Below the pieces are notes generated by a model. That model was not told the DNA's origin. It made no database searches and was given only the letters and a program-made list of their open reading frames with translations. Shown here one piece after another: positions 45,076-54,472 of a stretch of DNA of 64,000 bases. The translations under genes were made by a program, and so were the position numbers. How positions within the stretch are numbered: position 1 is the first letter of the stretch; every line of letters starts with the position of its first letter. This stretch comes from Alphaproteobacteria bacterium (GTDB lineage Bacteria > Pseudomonadota > Alphaproteobacteria > Rhizobiales > JAJFHC01), in NCBI GenBank assembly GCA_021775805.1, contig JAJFHD010000090.1, positions 248,001 through 312,000 of the forward strand, in the 5' to 3' direction.

Positions 45076-46202
45076 ACTTCAACAGACATGTTCTTGACGG
45101 CCTGAAAGTTACTGATGTTCACCGGTTTTCGTGTTCGTCCCCAGGTACCGGGCGCGGCGTCAAACACGCCTGCGCATTTCGTACCGCAGGTCAAGCACTC
45201 GCCCCGCTCGCTCAGAGACCAGGTCTTTAACGCATACCAGTCCCGGCCAATAAGCCGGCTGTTGCAGACATGACAATAGGTGCTGTCTCTCCCGATATCA
45301 TGAATGTTGCCCACATAGGCATAGCGCAGACCATGGTCAGAGGCGATACGACGCGCCTTGAACAGGGTTTCTGGCGGGGTCTTGGGTTTGTCCATCATTT
45401 TGTACTCGGGATGGAACGCTGAAAAGTGGATCGGGACGTCTGGCCCGAGGGCCTCAAACACCCAGTCGCACAGCTGCCGGAGTTCTTTGTCGCCGTCGTT
45501 TTCGCCAGGAATGAGCAGCGTTGTAATCTCCAGCCAAACGCTGGTTTCATGTTTAATGTAAATCAGCGTTTCCTTAACAGCATCGAGATGGGCCGTGCAC
45601 AAGTCGTGGTAGAATCGTTCAGTGAACGCCTTAAGGTCTATGTTCACGGCGTCGACATTGTCGTAGAATTCAGCGCGCGGCGCTTGGGTAACATACCCGG
45701 CACTCACGGCAACGGTCTTGATATCCACTTCCCGGCACGCCTTCGCAACGTCCACCGCATATTCGTGAAATATGACCGGGTCGTTGTACGTGAACGCAAC
45801 GCTTCGGCAGTTGTTCTGTTTTGCCGCGTTTGCGATCGTCTCAGGCGACGCCTGATTGGACAGGGTATCCCATTCGCGAGACTTCGAAATATCCCAGTTC
45901 TGGCAAAACTTGCATGTCAGATTGCATCCTGCGGTGCCGAACGATAGAACCGCTGTACCGGGATAATAGTGACTGAGCGGCTTTTTCTCGATCGGATCGA
46001 TGCAGAAGCCCGAAGAACGGCCATAGGTTGTCAGAACGATTCCATCGTCCTGGCATGCCCTCACGTAACAGAGTCCGCGTTGACCGTTTCTCAGTTTGCA
46101 GTACCTGGGGCACAGGTCGCACTGAATTCGTCCATCATCAATGGCGTGCCAGTATTTCCCCGGTACGCCCTCAAATGCTTCGGATGCCACAAGCTTAGCC
46201 AT
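45072..46202 (-). CDS. amrS: AmmeMemoRadiSam system radical SAM enzyme
   Basis: A 376-residue radical SAM enzyme. The cluster motif is Cys93-x3-Cys97-x2-Cys100 (CNLTCKFC). An N-terminal Cys-rich segment (CDLCPRYCKLRNG, GLC) and a C-terminal zinc-ribbon-like segment (CHVC, CLTCGTKC) match this enzyme group. It ends tail-to-tail with the Memo-AMMECR1 gene, their stop codons overlapping by two bases. It is related to pyruvate-formate-lyase activating enzymes and may modify a partner. Confidence 0.92.
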   Translation of the reverse strand: MAKLVASEAFEGVPGKYWHAIDDGRIQCDLCPRYCKLRNGQRGLCYVRACQDDGIVLTTYGRSSGFCIDPIEKKPLSHYYPGTAVLSFGTAGCNLTCKFCQNWDISKSREWDTLSNQASPETIANAAKQNNCRSVAFTYNDPVIFHEYAVDVAKACREVDIKTVAVSAGYVTQAPRAEFYDNVDAVNIDLKAFTERFYHDLCTAHLDAVKETLIYIKHETSVWLEITTLLIPGENDGDKELRQLCDWVFEALGPDVPIHFSAFHPEYKMMDKPKTPPETLFKARRIASDHGLRYAYVGNIHDIGRDSTYCHVCNSRLIGRDWYALKTWSLSERGECLTCGTKCAGVFDAAPGTWGRTRKPVNISNFQAVKNMSVEV

Positions 46203-46245
46203 GTCCGATGTTACACCGGTCTAAGCGGGCGTGTAAGCGCACAGA

Positions 46246-47130
46246 TTACTTCAGAACGCTCTTGCAGGCTTTCGGGAGGTCGGACAACTTGAGCTCCGGT
46301 TTGAATTTGGTTGGCTTCTTTTTCTTGTAAGGGCCATCAGAAAGCCACCACTTCAGCTCGGAACCGCAGCCGTCCCCTGACGGCGGCGCGCCTTGATCCC
46401 GGCAGCCCTTACTGTCTCTGGGGCATTTGAGGCGAACGTGGAAATGATACGTATGTCCATACCAGGCACGGATTTTTCGCAGCCATCCCCGGTCACCTTT
46501 CGCCCATTTGCAAAGCGCCTTCTTTATCGGCGGATTCACAAAGATTCTCGCGACCTCATTGTAAGAGGCGGCTCGTTTCAGCAGCTTTGCATGGCCGGTT
46601 GTCCAGGTCTTGGAATTGATCTCCCGGCGGTTCTTGACAACAGAAATCGAACTGACGTTTTCCCGTTCGCTCTTTGTGTATGTACGCCCGGGCGCCGGCA
46701 ACATCCAGATGTCGGCGTCAAGACCCAGTTGGTGGCTCGCGTGTCCGGTGAGCATTGGTCCGCCGCGTGGTTGTGCCAGATCCCCCACTAGAAGACCCGG
46801 CCAGCCGTCCAGTTTCTTGGCATCTCTTGCCAGGCGCTCGACATAGGCAACCAGGTTGGGGTGGCCCCAGTTTCGGTTCCGTGACAGGCGCATGGCCTGC
46901 CACGCTTCGCCGTCCTCAGCCAAGCGACGGCCGCCAGCGAGACAGCCTCGTGTGTAGGTTCCGTGGGCCGCAGGTTTCAGGTCGGCTGCATCCTTCACGG
47001 TGCCGAACAGTTGCTTAGCGATAACGTCCTTGGCTGCCGCGCTCTGGCTGCCGACGGCAAATGCAAAGGTAGCGGACAGAAGAAGACACACACTTGAGAC
47101 TTTTCCAATGGATACCATGTTCCTAGCCAT
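46246..47130 (-). CDS. mepA: Penicillin-insensitive murein endopeptidase
   Basis: A LAS-family peptidoglycan DD-endopeptidase of about 294 residues with a signal peptide (cleaved near SAAA). The zinc site is visible as GHASHQLGLDAD and YGHTYHFHVRLKCP, the MepA pattern. It cuts D-Ala-mDAP crosslinks in the periplasm. A Lys-rich C-terminus extends beyond the catalytic domain. The start may be 47130 or 47118; the latter has AGGA just upstream. Confidence 0.92.
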   Translation of the reverse strand: MARNMVSIGKVSSVCLLLSATFAFAVGSQSAAAKDVIAKQLFGTVKDAADLKPAAHGTYTRGCLAGGRRLAEDGEAWQAMRLSRNRNWGHPNLVAYVERLARDAKKLDGWPGLLVGDLAQPRGGPMLTGHASHQLGLDADIWMLPAPGRTYTKSERENVSSISVVKNRREINSKTWTTGHAKLLKRAASYNEVARIFVNPPIKKALCKWAKGDRGWLRKIRAWYGHTYHFHVRLKCPRDSKGCRDQGAPPSGDGCGSELKWWLSDGPYKKKKPTKFKPELKLSDLPKACKSVLK

Positions 47131-47243
47131 TCCAACACTTCGTTCGTAATCACTTTGCGAAATATACCGCGGGATTGATTCGATTACACCCGGTTTGCAA
47201 AACCGCCGTGTCCCGGCGTGTGTAGGCAGGGAAAGCAAAATAG

Positions 47244-47272
47244 AAATGCCGGGCACAAATGGCCCGGCATTT
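47244..47272 (-). terminator. Intrinsic terminator of the DMGDH-like gene
   Basis: AAATGCCGGGC and GCCCGGCATTT form an 11-bp stem 32 bp past the stop codon. On the minus strand it is followed by the T-rich TATTTTGC. Confidence 0.75.
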
Positions 47273-47303
47273 CCCGCAAAGCTACGATGCAAGGCTGACT
47301 AAC

Positions 47304-49730
47304 TCAGGCGCGCATACGGGCGCCGGTAGCATCGAAAACCGGCTCGTTGTGCAGGGTGGCCGCTCGTTTCTGGCCCATGATTTCAACCGCGAAGTTGTTG
47401 CCGTTTTCGGCAAGTTGGCTTGGAATGTATCCCAGTGCCATGGATTTGCCGGTGTGATGAGCATATCCACCCGAAGTCACCCATCCCACGACCTCGTCTC
47501 CAGACCAAACCGGTTCGTTGCCGAGAACATCGGCATCGTCGACATCCACGGAAAAGGTGACAAGGCGGCGTTCAGGACCGTTTTCCTTTTCCAGCGCCGC
47601 AGCCTCGCGGCCAATAAAGTCGTTTTTCGTGAGATCGACAAATCGGTCGAGGCCGGCCTCGAATGGTCCGTAGATTGGGCGAAACTCCGTTGCCCAGGAT
47701 CCGAAGCTCTTTTCCAGCCGCAATGACGTCAGGGCACGTGCACCGAAGAGGCGGACACCAAATTCCTCACCCTCGGCCATCAGCAGGTCGAACAGCTGGG
47801 CCTGATACTCCGGTTTGACCCAGATTTCATAACCAAGGTCGCCGGTAAACGTAATCCTGCCCACCAGTGCTGGCACCGGTCCAAGGTCCATTTTTGCGAT
47901 CGACATGAAACGGAAATTCTGCGTCGAAACATCCTGGCCGGCGATCTTTGCCAACAGGGCGTTCGATTTCGGTCCTGCGATTGAAAGGCCCACCAGATCA
48001 AGCCCATGCGCCCTGATCGCAACACCGGTGTCGGGCAGGTGCTGGCGGAACCAGCGCATATGGTAGTTCTCGGCAACACCCGATCCGAAAATGAAGAACT
48101 GCTCGTCCGCAAGCTTGCCGACCGTGAAGTCGCCAATAAGTTTACCTTCGCGATTAAGCATCGGAGACAGAACGAGCTTGCCGGTCTTTGGCAGTTTGTT
48201 TGCCAGCATTCGCGATATCCACGATCCGGCATCCGGTCCGGTTACTTCGTACTTTGCAAAGCTGGATATCTCGATCAGACCGACGCCGCTGCGAACCGCG
48301 TCGCATTCGGCTTTGACGGAACTCCAAGCATTGGAGCGCTTGAAAGTCACTTCCTCGACGGGGTCGCTACCCTCGGGGGCGAACCACAGGGCATGCTCCA
48401 GGCCGTAGGCCGATCCGAAGACAGCATTGCGTTCCTTGAGGCGGCTGTAAATTGGGGTTGTACGATGAGGCCGTGCCGCCTTCAGTTCCTCGTTGGGGTA
48501 AGTGATCTGAAAGCGGCGCGAGTAGTTCTCCCGTACCTTGGCGTTGGTGTAGGCCATGGTCGCGTACTCGCCGTATCGCGAGACGTCCATACCCCAGACG
48601 TCCGCGCCCGGGTCGCCCTCGATGATCCAGTTGGCAAGAGATAGGCCAACGCCGCCGCCCTGACTGAAACCTGCCATTACACCGCAGGCGCACCAATAGT
48701 TCTTTAGACCCTGCACTGGCCCGATCAGCGGGTTGCCGTCGGGAGCAAACGTGAACGGACCATTGATGATCTGTTTAATGCCGGTGTTCTCGAAAACCGG
48801 GAAATGGCTGAATCCGACTTCAAGTGAAGGGGCAATCCGGTCGAGGTCCGGGGCCAGGAGCTCATGTCCGAAATCCCAAGGCGTTTCCTTTTCGGACCAG
48901 GGTACACCCGCTTTTTCGTAGGTGCCCATCAACATGCCGGTTCGTTCCTGTCGAATGTAGATCTCACCGCCGAAATCGATGATCTTGACCAGTTCTTTGC
49001 CCATGGATTTGTTGTATTCGACAACTTCCGGCATTTCCTCGGTCAGGATGTACATGTGCTCCATGGCCAGAACGGGAAGTTCAAGGCCGACCATGCGCCC
49101 CACTTCACGTGCCCACAGACCAGCCGCATTCACCACATGCTCGGCATGGATGTTGCCCTGATTTGTGATGACATCCCAGGTTCCGTCAGGACGGTGTTTG
49201 AGTTCCTCTACCTTGGTATGGCGATAGATGTCGGCTCCCTTGATCCGGGCCGCCTTGGCATACGCGTTGGTCACGCCTGAAGGGTCACAATGGCCCTCGA
49301 AGGGTTCATAGAGCGCCCCGAGAAAGTGTTTTTTGTCCATCAGGGGATAGAGTTCTGCAGCCTCGTCGATTGAAATGAGTTCGTTCTCGATTCCCAGATA
49401 GCGGCTGGTCGCGCGCATCATCTTGAGAAAGTCCATGCGCTCTGGCGTATCAGCCAGCATCAGGCCGCCCGTAACATGCAGGCCGCAGGATTGCCCGGAG
49501 ATCTCTTCGATCTCCTTGTACAATCTAATGGTGTAGTCCTGGAGTTTGGCCACATTGGGATCTCCATTCAGCGTATGCATGCCACCGGCTGCATGCCACG
49601 TCGAGCCCGATGTCAACTCGTCCCGTTCGATTAACGCGACGTCCTTCCAGCCGTGCTTTGCAAGGTGATAGAGAACGCTACACCCGACAACGCCGCCGCC
49701 GATGACAGCTACCTGTACTTTATCTTTCAC
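47304..49730 (-). CDS. Dimethylglycine/sarcosine dehydrogenase-like flavoprotein with GcvT domain
   Basis: An 808-residue enzyme. The N-terminal DAO domain has GGGVVGCSVLYHL and SGSTWHAAGG with His46, the residue that carries FAD covalently in the DMGDH/sarcosine dehydrogenase family. The C-terminal half is a GcvT-like tetrahydrofolate domain (YEVTGPDAGSWISRML, GDLGYEIWV, LRLEKSFGSW). It would oxidatively demethylate N-methylated glycine or a relative. It appears to start with GTG at 49730 behind AGGAAAG. The LysR gene 35 bp upstream on the same strand probably controls it. Confidence 0.92.
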   Translation of the reverse strand: MKDKVQVAVIGGGVVGCSVLYHLAKHGWKDVALIERDELTSGSTWHAAGGMHTLNGDPNVAKLQDYTIRLYKEIEEISGQSCGLHVTGGLMLADTPERMDFLKMMRATSRYLGIENELISIDEAAELYPLMDKKHFLGALYEPFEGHCDPSGVTNAYAKAARIKGADIYRHTKVEELKHRPDGTWDVITNQGNIHAEHVVNAAGLWAREVGRMVGLELPVLAMEHMYILTEEMPEVVEYNKSMGKELVKIIDFGGEIYIRQERTGMLMGTYEKAGVPWSEKETPWDFGHELLAPDLDRIAPSLEVGFSHFPVFENTGIKQIINGPFTFAPDGNPLIGPVQGLKNYWCACGVMAGFSQGGGVGLSLANWIIEGDPGADVWGMDVSRYGEYATMAYTNAKVRENYSRRFQITYPNEELKAARPHRTTPIYSRLKERNAVFGSAYGLEHALWFAPEGSDPVEEVTFKRSNAWSSVKAECDAVRSGVGLIEISSFAKYEVTGPDAGSWISRMLANKLPKTGKLVLSPMLNREGKLIGDFTVGKLADEQFFIFGSGVAENYHMRWFRQHLPDTGVAIRAHGLDLVGLSIAGPKSNALLAKIAGQDVSTQNFRFMSIAKMDLGPVPALVGRITFTGDLGYEIWVKPEYQAQLFDLLMAEGEEFGVRLFGARALTSLRLEKSFGSWATEFRPIYGPFEAGLDRFVDLTKNDFIGREAAALEKENGPERRLVTFSVDVDDADVLGNEPVWSGDEVVGWVTSGGYAHHTGKSMALGYIPSQLAENGNNFAVEIMGQKRAATLHNEPVFDATGARMRA

Positions 49731-49765
49731 GATCTTTCCTCTGCCTAGTTGAAGCTCTGTACCTG

Positions 49766-50752
49766 TTATTGATTTCTGTTCGCCGTGCCGGCGGGAACCA
49801 CCAGGGCATCGGCCAGCCAGTTGCCGAAACCGCGGATTTCCTGGCGGACGTCATTGTCGAGTGTTTGCCTGCAGATTGCCGCGATTCGGGCAGGGAGTTC
49901 GCCCAGTTCTCCTGACCGTGTCACGATGTAAAGCCGCCTCGAGAACGAAACCTTGGGAAATGCCATGCACTGAACCTGATCTGGCGAAAGGTTGGCTTCA
50001 AGAAGGCACACCGGTGTCATGATCGCCCAACCCCGCCCTGATGAAATCATCCGGCCAATTGACCACGACGAGTCGAATTCTATGCGCCGTGGAATTGAGA
50101 TGCGCAAGCGCCTCAGGTGTTGATCGATCAGCCGCCCCATGAGGTTTCGCGCGCTGTATCGCATCAAGGGCAGGTCTTCTCCGATTGTGTCGAGGTCGAA
50201 ATCCTTGACCGCGTAGCCAGCGGGGAGCGCAACAATGAAGGGTTCCTGGAGGATCTCGAAAACTTCAAGCTCATCCACATTCTCCATCGGCTCTGAGGTC
50301 ATGATGGCATCGACCTCTCGATTAAGGAGAGCTTCATTGTGTTCGATGGTAAACCCCGACCATAAGGTGAGGCTGTCGATGTTCAGGCTTTGCGTCAGAT
50401 CATCGAAGAACGTGGGCAACAAGGAGCCAGCCAGTGAATTGAGAACTGCGAGCCGCAGTTTTGGCAGTGAAGGCTGACCGGTGCCGCGAACGGCAATCCG
50501 GGTCTCCTGTGCAAGATCGAGAAGGTGGCGCGCTCGCGAACGCAAGACTGTTCCTGCTGGCGTCAGTCGCAGGGGACGGAGGCTGCGGTCGATCAGCGTC
50601 GTTCCCAGCTCAACTTCAATTTTGCTTATGTTTTGGGATACGGCAGCCTGGGTGATGCCAAGTTTACGAGCGGCATTTGCCATGCTCTCAGACTCGGCGA
50701 CTGTCAAGAATACTTCCATTGCTCTTAGATCAAAAGTCTTGGACCAGGCCAT
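49766..50752 (-). CDS. LysR-family transcriptional regulator
   Basis: A 328-residue regulator. The N-terminal helix-turn-helix reads ESMANAARKLGITQAAVSQNI followed by SKIEVELGTTLIDRSLRPLRLT. The effector domain follows with a typical two-lobe pattern. I chose the ATG at 50752; the frame could start at a GTG at 50794. It is 35 bp upstream of the DMGDH-like gene on the same strand, so the two may be co-transcribed, unusual for LysR genes, which are more often divergent. Confidence 0.9.
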   Translation of the reverse strand: MAWSKTFDLRAMEVFLTVAESESMANAARKLGITQAAVSQNISKIEVELGTTLIDRSLRPLRLTPAGTVLRSRARHLLDLAQETRIAVRGTGQPSLPKLRLAVLNSLAGSLLPTFFDDLTQSLNIDSLTLWSGFTIEHNEALLNREVDAIMTSEPMENVDELEVFEILQEPFIVALPAGYAVKDFDLDTIGEDLPLMRYSARNLMGRLIDQHLRRLRISIPRRIEFDSSWSIGRMISSGRGWAIMTPVCLLEANLSPDQVQCMAFPKVSFSRRLYIVTRSGELGELPARIAAICRQTLDNDVRQEIRGFGNWLADALVVPAGTANRNQ

Positions 50753-51160
50753 TTTTGAAGCAACCCCGAGGCGTAGAAAAACCGCGCGGTGCACAACACG
50801 CGCGAATAGTGAACCGATTGCCGATTTCGTACAATGCGTTAAGTGAGACTTATAGAACGGAAATACTAAATGTTAAATCCGCGTCCTGGCAATCGGATGA
50901 TTTCCCGGCGACCTCAACCCCGTCCCTGAGCGGGCAGGCGACAACCGCCCTGTGCAGCTTCGCGCAAGAGCTGCCTCGAGCGCCGGGCAATCGGTCGTTG
51001 CACCGTTTCCTGCGGGCTGTTCGGGGCACGACTGTAACGCCGTACAGATGGGAGCCGGATGATGAAGCAGCGTTGCCGGGGAGGTCACTTCAACTTCGGC
51101 ATCCCGATTTGGCGTTGACCAGCGTTACGCAGGCCATTTGCATGACCAATGCCGAACTGC
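50753..51160. other. Intergenic region, about 400 bp
   Basis: Between the LysR start and the end of the PNPOx-like gene. It should hold the LysR/DMGDH promoter. A long plus-strand frame crosses it but starts inside the LysR gene and shows no family features. I see no clear operator or terminator. Confidence 0.45.
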
Positions 51161-51811
51161 CTATCCAGGTTCGGGCGCATTCAGGTATTCCGGTATAGGG
51201 ATCGCCGGATCAAGCCTTTCGCATGGAACCGGCGTACCAGGAACAGTTGTTAACGGCAGAACCCCGGCCCAAACCGAAAGTGCGTAGTCTTCTTCGTCAT
51301 CTACGGGCGGTCCCGAGCGGATCTTTGCAGACGCCTCGGTGAGCGGCATGGTCAGTATTGTTGTTGCCTTGAGTTCTTTCGTCGTGACCGGGCGAAGTGT
51401 GTCCCAGCGACCGGGGTAAAGTCTTTCAACAAAGGTCTTCAGGCGGGCTGTTTTCATGTCGTCGCCCTCGACAAGTCTCGCCACACCAAATGCCATGACC
51501 GATCGGTAGTTGAGAGAATGATGAAAGCCGGAGCGGGCAAGCACAAGCCCGTCATTGTGGGCGACGGATAGACACACTTCCGCATTGGTCGAGCGCCGAA
51601 GCATCCGGCTGGCCGACGACCCATGCCAGTAGATCTGGTCGCCCTCGCGCCAGTGAATCGTCGGCGTCACATAGGGCGAGTCGTCAATCACGTAGGCGAC
51701 GTTGCACACGAATCCGGCGTCGAGCACCGAATAGATCGTGTCGCGATCATAGGCGCCGCGATCGTGGATGCGCTTGGCCCGTGTGCGTTCGCTGGGTGGT
51801 GTTGTGGACAT
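51161..51811 (-). CDS. Pyridoxamine-5'-phosphate-oxidase-family FMN-binding protein
   Basis: A 216-residue split-barrel flavin-binding protein of the Pyridox_ox_2 group. It has DRDTIYSVLDAGFVCNVAYV, TPTIHWREGDQIYWHG and SRMLRR, then VCLSVAHNDGLVLARS and HHSLNYRSVMAFG. I chose the ATG at 51811; 51823 is possible. It is divergent from a MocR-type regulator, an arrangement often seen for this pair. The substrate is unknown; it need not act on vitamin B6. Confidence 0.87.
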   Translation of the reverse strand: MSTTPPSERTRAKRIHDRGAYDRDTIYSVLDAGFVCNVAYVIDDSPYVTPTIHWREGDQIYWHGSSASRMLRRSTNAEVCLSVAHNDGLVLARSGFHHSLNYRSVMAFGVARLVEGDDMKTARLKTFVERLYPGRWDTLRPVTTKELKATTILTMPLTEASAKIRSGPPVDDEEDYALSVWAGVLPLTTVPGTPVPCERLDPAIPIPEYLNAPEPG

Positions 51812-51860
51812 GACACTCTCCATTCGGGACGATTGCGTTGCGGGTTTACCTATCAACACA

Positions 51861-51882
51861 GTGGCTGTATCCATAGGGCCAC
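51861..51882. promoter_or_regulatory. Candidate MocR operator between divergent genes
   Basis: GTGGC and GCCAC arms enclose 12 bases (TGTATCCATAGG), between starts at 51811 (minus) and 51944 (plus). The position suits a site controlling both; the arms are short. Confidence 0.35.
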
Positions 51883-51943
51883 TTTGTGATAAGTTTAAAT
51901 AACCAATAGTCGCCACAAGCGCGCCGCTTTCTGGAGAACTCAG

Positions 51944-53440
51944 TTGAGTACTGACATCGGTATTGCGACGTTGAGCGTTGCGTTGGATCAGTTCTGTGCC
52001 ACGCCGGCATACGTGCAACTCTATGAGCAGATCCGGGAACTGATTCTGACCGGCAGGCTGTCGCCGGGTGTGCGGCTGCCGTCAACCCGTTCGCTGGCAA
52101 GCGAACTCGGCGTGTCTCGAACAACGACACTCGCAGCCTACGACCAACTCACGTCTGAAGGTTATCTCGATGGCAAGGTTGGATCCGGCGCCTTTGTGTC
52201 ACCGGATATTCCCGAAAACGTTCTTTCGGTCACTGCACCCCGCTCCGCTTCCAGCCCGGGAACAGATAGAAAGCACGCCGTCCAACCTCTGCTCTCTCGG
52301 CGTGCGGCTCAATTTACAATTTCTCCAATCACAAATAGGCGTCGGGCCTTCGATCCTGGTTTAACCGACATCAGGGATTTTCCGGTCGATGAATGGATGC
52401 GTCTCATGGCCCGAAGCCAGAGGATGTCGCGTAACGAATGGTTGTTTGAGAGAAACCCTGGAGGATATCCGCCACTCAGGGAGGCGATTTCCGAATATCT
52501 TCGGACTATGCGCGGTCTCGATTGTTCAAGCGATCAGATCATTGTCACGTCCGGCGCACGTGAGGCCGCCGAATTGCTTGCCCGCGTCCTGTTCGACCCC
52601 GGCGATACGATCTGGATGGAGGAACCCGGATACCCGACCGTTCGTGAAACGTTATCCAGCCAGGGAGGGCAGGTCCAGCCTGTTCCCGTCGACCACGAAG
52701 GCTTCAATCTGGAACTGGCGCAATCGCGGTTTCCTGGTGCCCGCCTGGCAATTGTTACGCCATCCAGGCAATACCCCATTGGCATGCCACTGTCGCTCTC
52801 CAGAAGGTTGGCTCTGATAGATTGGGCATCGCGTGAGCAAGCCTGGATTGTAGAAGACGATTATGACAGCGAGTACCGCTACACCGGCCGGCCGATTGCC
52901 GCTATGGCAACCCTCGATACGGATGATCGGGTCATATACATGGGTAGTTTTTCCAAAGTGATGTTTACCGGATTACGCCTTGGCTGGCTGGTTGTGCCGA
53001 AAGCAGTTTCGGGAACATTCCTGGCTGTTCAGGGCGCATTCGGCACCCAGGCGTCGACAACCGCCCAACCCGCTTTGGCCGAGTTCATTGCGAAAGGAAA
53101 GTTCGGCGCTCACATCAGGCGCATGCGGCGACTGTATTCAGAACGTCAGAAACACCTGATCGCGGAGGTGGTTAGATTGGCCGGTAGCTATCTTCTGGTC
53201 GAACCGCAGGACGCCGGTATGCATGTCGTTGCCAGGTTTTCCGACGAACTTTCCGGCCATTTGACCGACCGGCAGGCGTCAGAGCGCGCCGCCCGACAAG
53301 GCATTACCGCGCCGGCGTTGTCGTCTTACTACTCTCAGGAAACCAGCGAATCCGGATTGGTGCTGGGTTATGCGGGGATACCTGAAACCGAAATTACGCA
53401 AGGGGTCGAAAGATTGGTCGAGGCGCTGTCCGTTTGGTAG
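51944..53440 (+). CDS. MocR-type (GntR/aminotransferase) transcriptional regulator
   Basis: A 498-residue fusion of a GntR winged helix (YEQIRELILTGRLSPGVRLP, LASELGVSRTTTLAAYDQL) to a class I aminotransferase fold. The PLP-binding Lys is in SFSKVMFTGLRLGW, and EDDYDSEYRYTGRP is also conserved. MocR proteins sense PLP and an amino compound to control nearby genes. A TTG start at 51944 is supported by GGAG upstream. The target is probably the divergent PNPOx-like gene. Confidence 0.92.
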   Translation: MSTDIGIATLSVALDQFCATPAYVQLYEQIRELILTGRLSPGVRLPSTRSLASELGVSRTTTLAAYDQLTSEGYLDGKVGSGAFVSPDIPENVLSVTAPRSASSPGTDRKHAVQPLLSRRAAQFTISPITNRRRAFDPGLTDIRDFPVDEWMRLMARSQRMSRNEWLFERNPGGYPPLREAISEYLRTMRGLDCSSDQIIVTSGAREAAELLARVLFDPGDTIWMEEPGYPTVRETLSSQGGQVQPVPVDHEGFNLELAQSRFPGARLAIVTPSRQYPIGMPLSLSRRLALIDWASREQAWIVEDDYDSEYRYTGRPIAAMATLDTDDRVIYMGSFSKVMFTGLRLGWLVVPKAVSGTFLAVQGAFGTQASTTAQPALAEFIAKGKFGAHIRRMRRLYSERQKHLIAEVVRLAGSYLLVEPQDAGMHVVARFSDELSGHLTDRQASERAARQGITAPALSSYYSQETSESGLVLGYAGIPETEITQGVERLVEALSVW

Positions 53441-53478
53441 CACTCCTTCGGTCACCCCAGTGGGTACTTGACGATGTT

Positions 53479-54249
53479 TCAAGAAGCATCGGTTGGGAAA
53501 GCACCGGCATCGAAGCGCAGGGCGCGATCAGTGGGCGGAACGTAGACCTTCTGATATATGGTTGGCTCCTCCCGCAGGCCTCTGGCCTGTATGTGCCAGA
53601 TCAACCCGACACTACCGCCCAGAACGCCAATCTGACGGCATACCCGTGGCGGCAGCAGGCCGGCTTTGACAGTTTGTTCGATCGTGGTTGTCGCCAATCG
53701 AAACTTCTGATGCAAATAATCGCGTATCAAAATGCCATTGAGGTCGTCCGGACGGGTATTGAGAAGTGCCCGTACCTGCCGCGTGACGAAATACATCTCA
53801 CTGAAGACATCGAACTCACCTCCAATTGTGAGCAGACGGGTCAAACGCACAAAATCCGCATGGTTACCAAGAAACGTGCTCCAGTCACCGTCAGCAACAA
53901 CCTGCTCAATCTTGAGAACCTTTGAATAGACCTGCAGCACCGTCTTGCCGTCATCGGCCATGAACTTGAAATGGCGCAAGTCGACCGACCGGGTTCTCGA
54001 CCCAGCACCCATCGTGTTTGCGCTGGCAACAAATGTACCCGCGCCGTGGCGCCGGCTGACAACCCCGTTTCGTGCGAGGAGATTGAGCGCCTTTTGAACA
54101 GTGCCCAAACTGACGCCAAGCGTGTCTCGTAACCGCACTTCGCTGGGCAGACGGGCGCCGGGCTCGAATTTGCCGTCCTCAATGTCTGTCAACAGGGCGT
54201 CTGCAACCCGTCGATATTTTGGCGTTGCGGTTTTCGGATCTTCAGGCAC
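53479..54249 (-). CDS. GntR/HutC-family transcriptional regulator
   Basis: A 256-residue regulator with an N-terminal GntR winged helix (YRRVADALLTDIEDGKFEPG, LGVSLGTVQKALNLL) and a C-terminal UTRA ligand-binding domain (VYSKVLKIEQVV, EMYFVTRQVRALL). There is no ATG near the fold; I chose the GTG at 54249, 14 residues before the HTH, over a TTG at 54342. It is divergent from the SDH-like/fumarase operon and is its likely repressor, with a carboxylate effector as inference. Confidence 0.87.
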   Translation of the reverse strand: MPEDPKTATPKYRRVADALLTDIEDGKFEPGARLPSEVRLRDTLGVSLGTVQKALNLLARNGVVSRRHGAGTFVASANTMGAGSRTRSVDLRHFKFMADDGKTVLQVYSKVLKIEQVVADGDWSTFLGNHADFVRLTRLLTIGGEFDVFSEMYFVTRQVRALLNTRPDDLNGILIRDYLHQKFRLATTTIEQTVKAGLLPPRVCRQIGVLGGSVGLIWHIQARGLREEPTIYQKVYVPPTDRALRFDAGAFPTDAS

Positions 54250-54251
54250 TG

Positions 54252-54283
54252 TGTTCTCGTTTTTTTCAGGGGATGCGAGAACA
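54252..54283. promoter_or_regulatory. Inverted repeat at the gntR start (TGTTCTCG / CGAGAACA)
   Basis: Perfect 8-base arms (54252-54259, 54276-54283) with a 16-base spacer lie immediately upstream of the gntR start codon, in the divergent promoter. It could be an operator or an RNA hairpin in the gntR leader. Confidence 0.45.
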
Positions 54284-54290
54284 ACTATAT

Positions 54291-54309
54291 AGGACTTTGC
54301 GTGAGTCCT
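54291..54309. promoter_or_regulatory. Inverted repeat AGGACT-N7-AGTCCT in the divergent promoter
   Basis: A 19-bp site with perfect 6-base arms between the GntR gene and the SDH-like operon. Spacing and position suit a GntR dimer; the ATCGGAT direct repeat at about 54416-54429 is a further candidate. Confidence 0.45.
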
Positions 54310-54472
54310 ACAGCCCGGTTGATTGGCGTTTTGCGAAATCAATAGATTGTATCAAAAAGAATTATTAGTCCTCCATGTTCCGATAGGCTGATTGGTCTGT
54401 TATCCTCAAACCCATCGGATATCGGATCATTCACTCCAGTCCTCTACAGTTGTTTGGAAATGGATCAACACC

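Noticed and set aside
45426-45947. Plus-strand frame of 173 codons within the radical SAM gene
   Set aside because: Opposite strand of a gene with clear cluster cysteines; no independent support.
50677-51198. Plus-strand frame of 173 codons between LysR and PNPOx-like genes
   Set aside because: It starts inside the LysR gene on the other strand, has no ribosome site and no recognisable domain.
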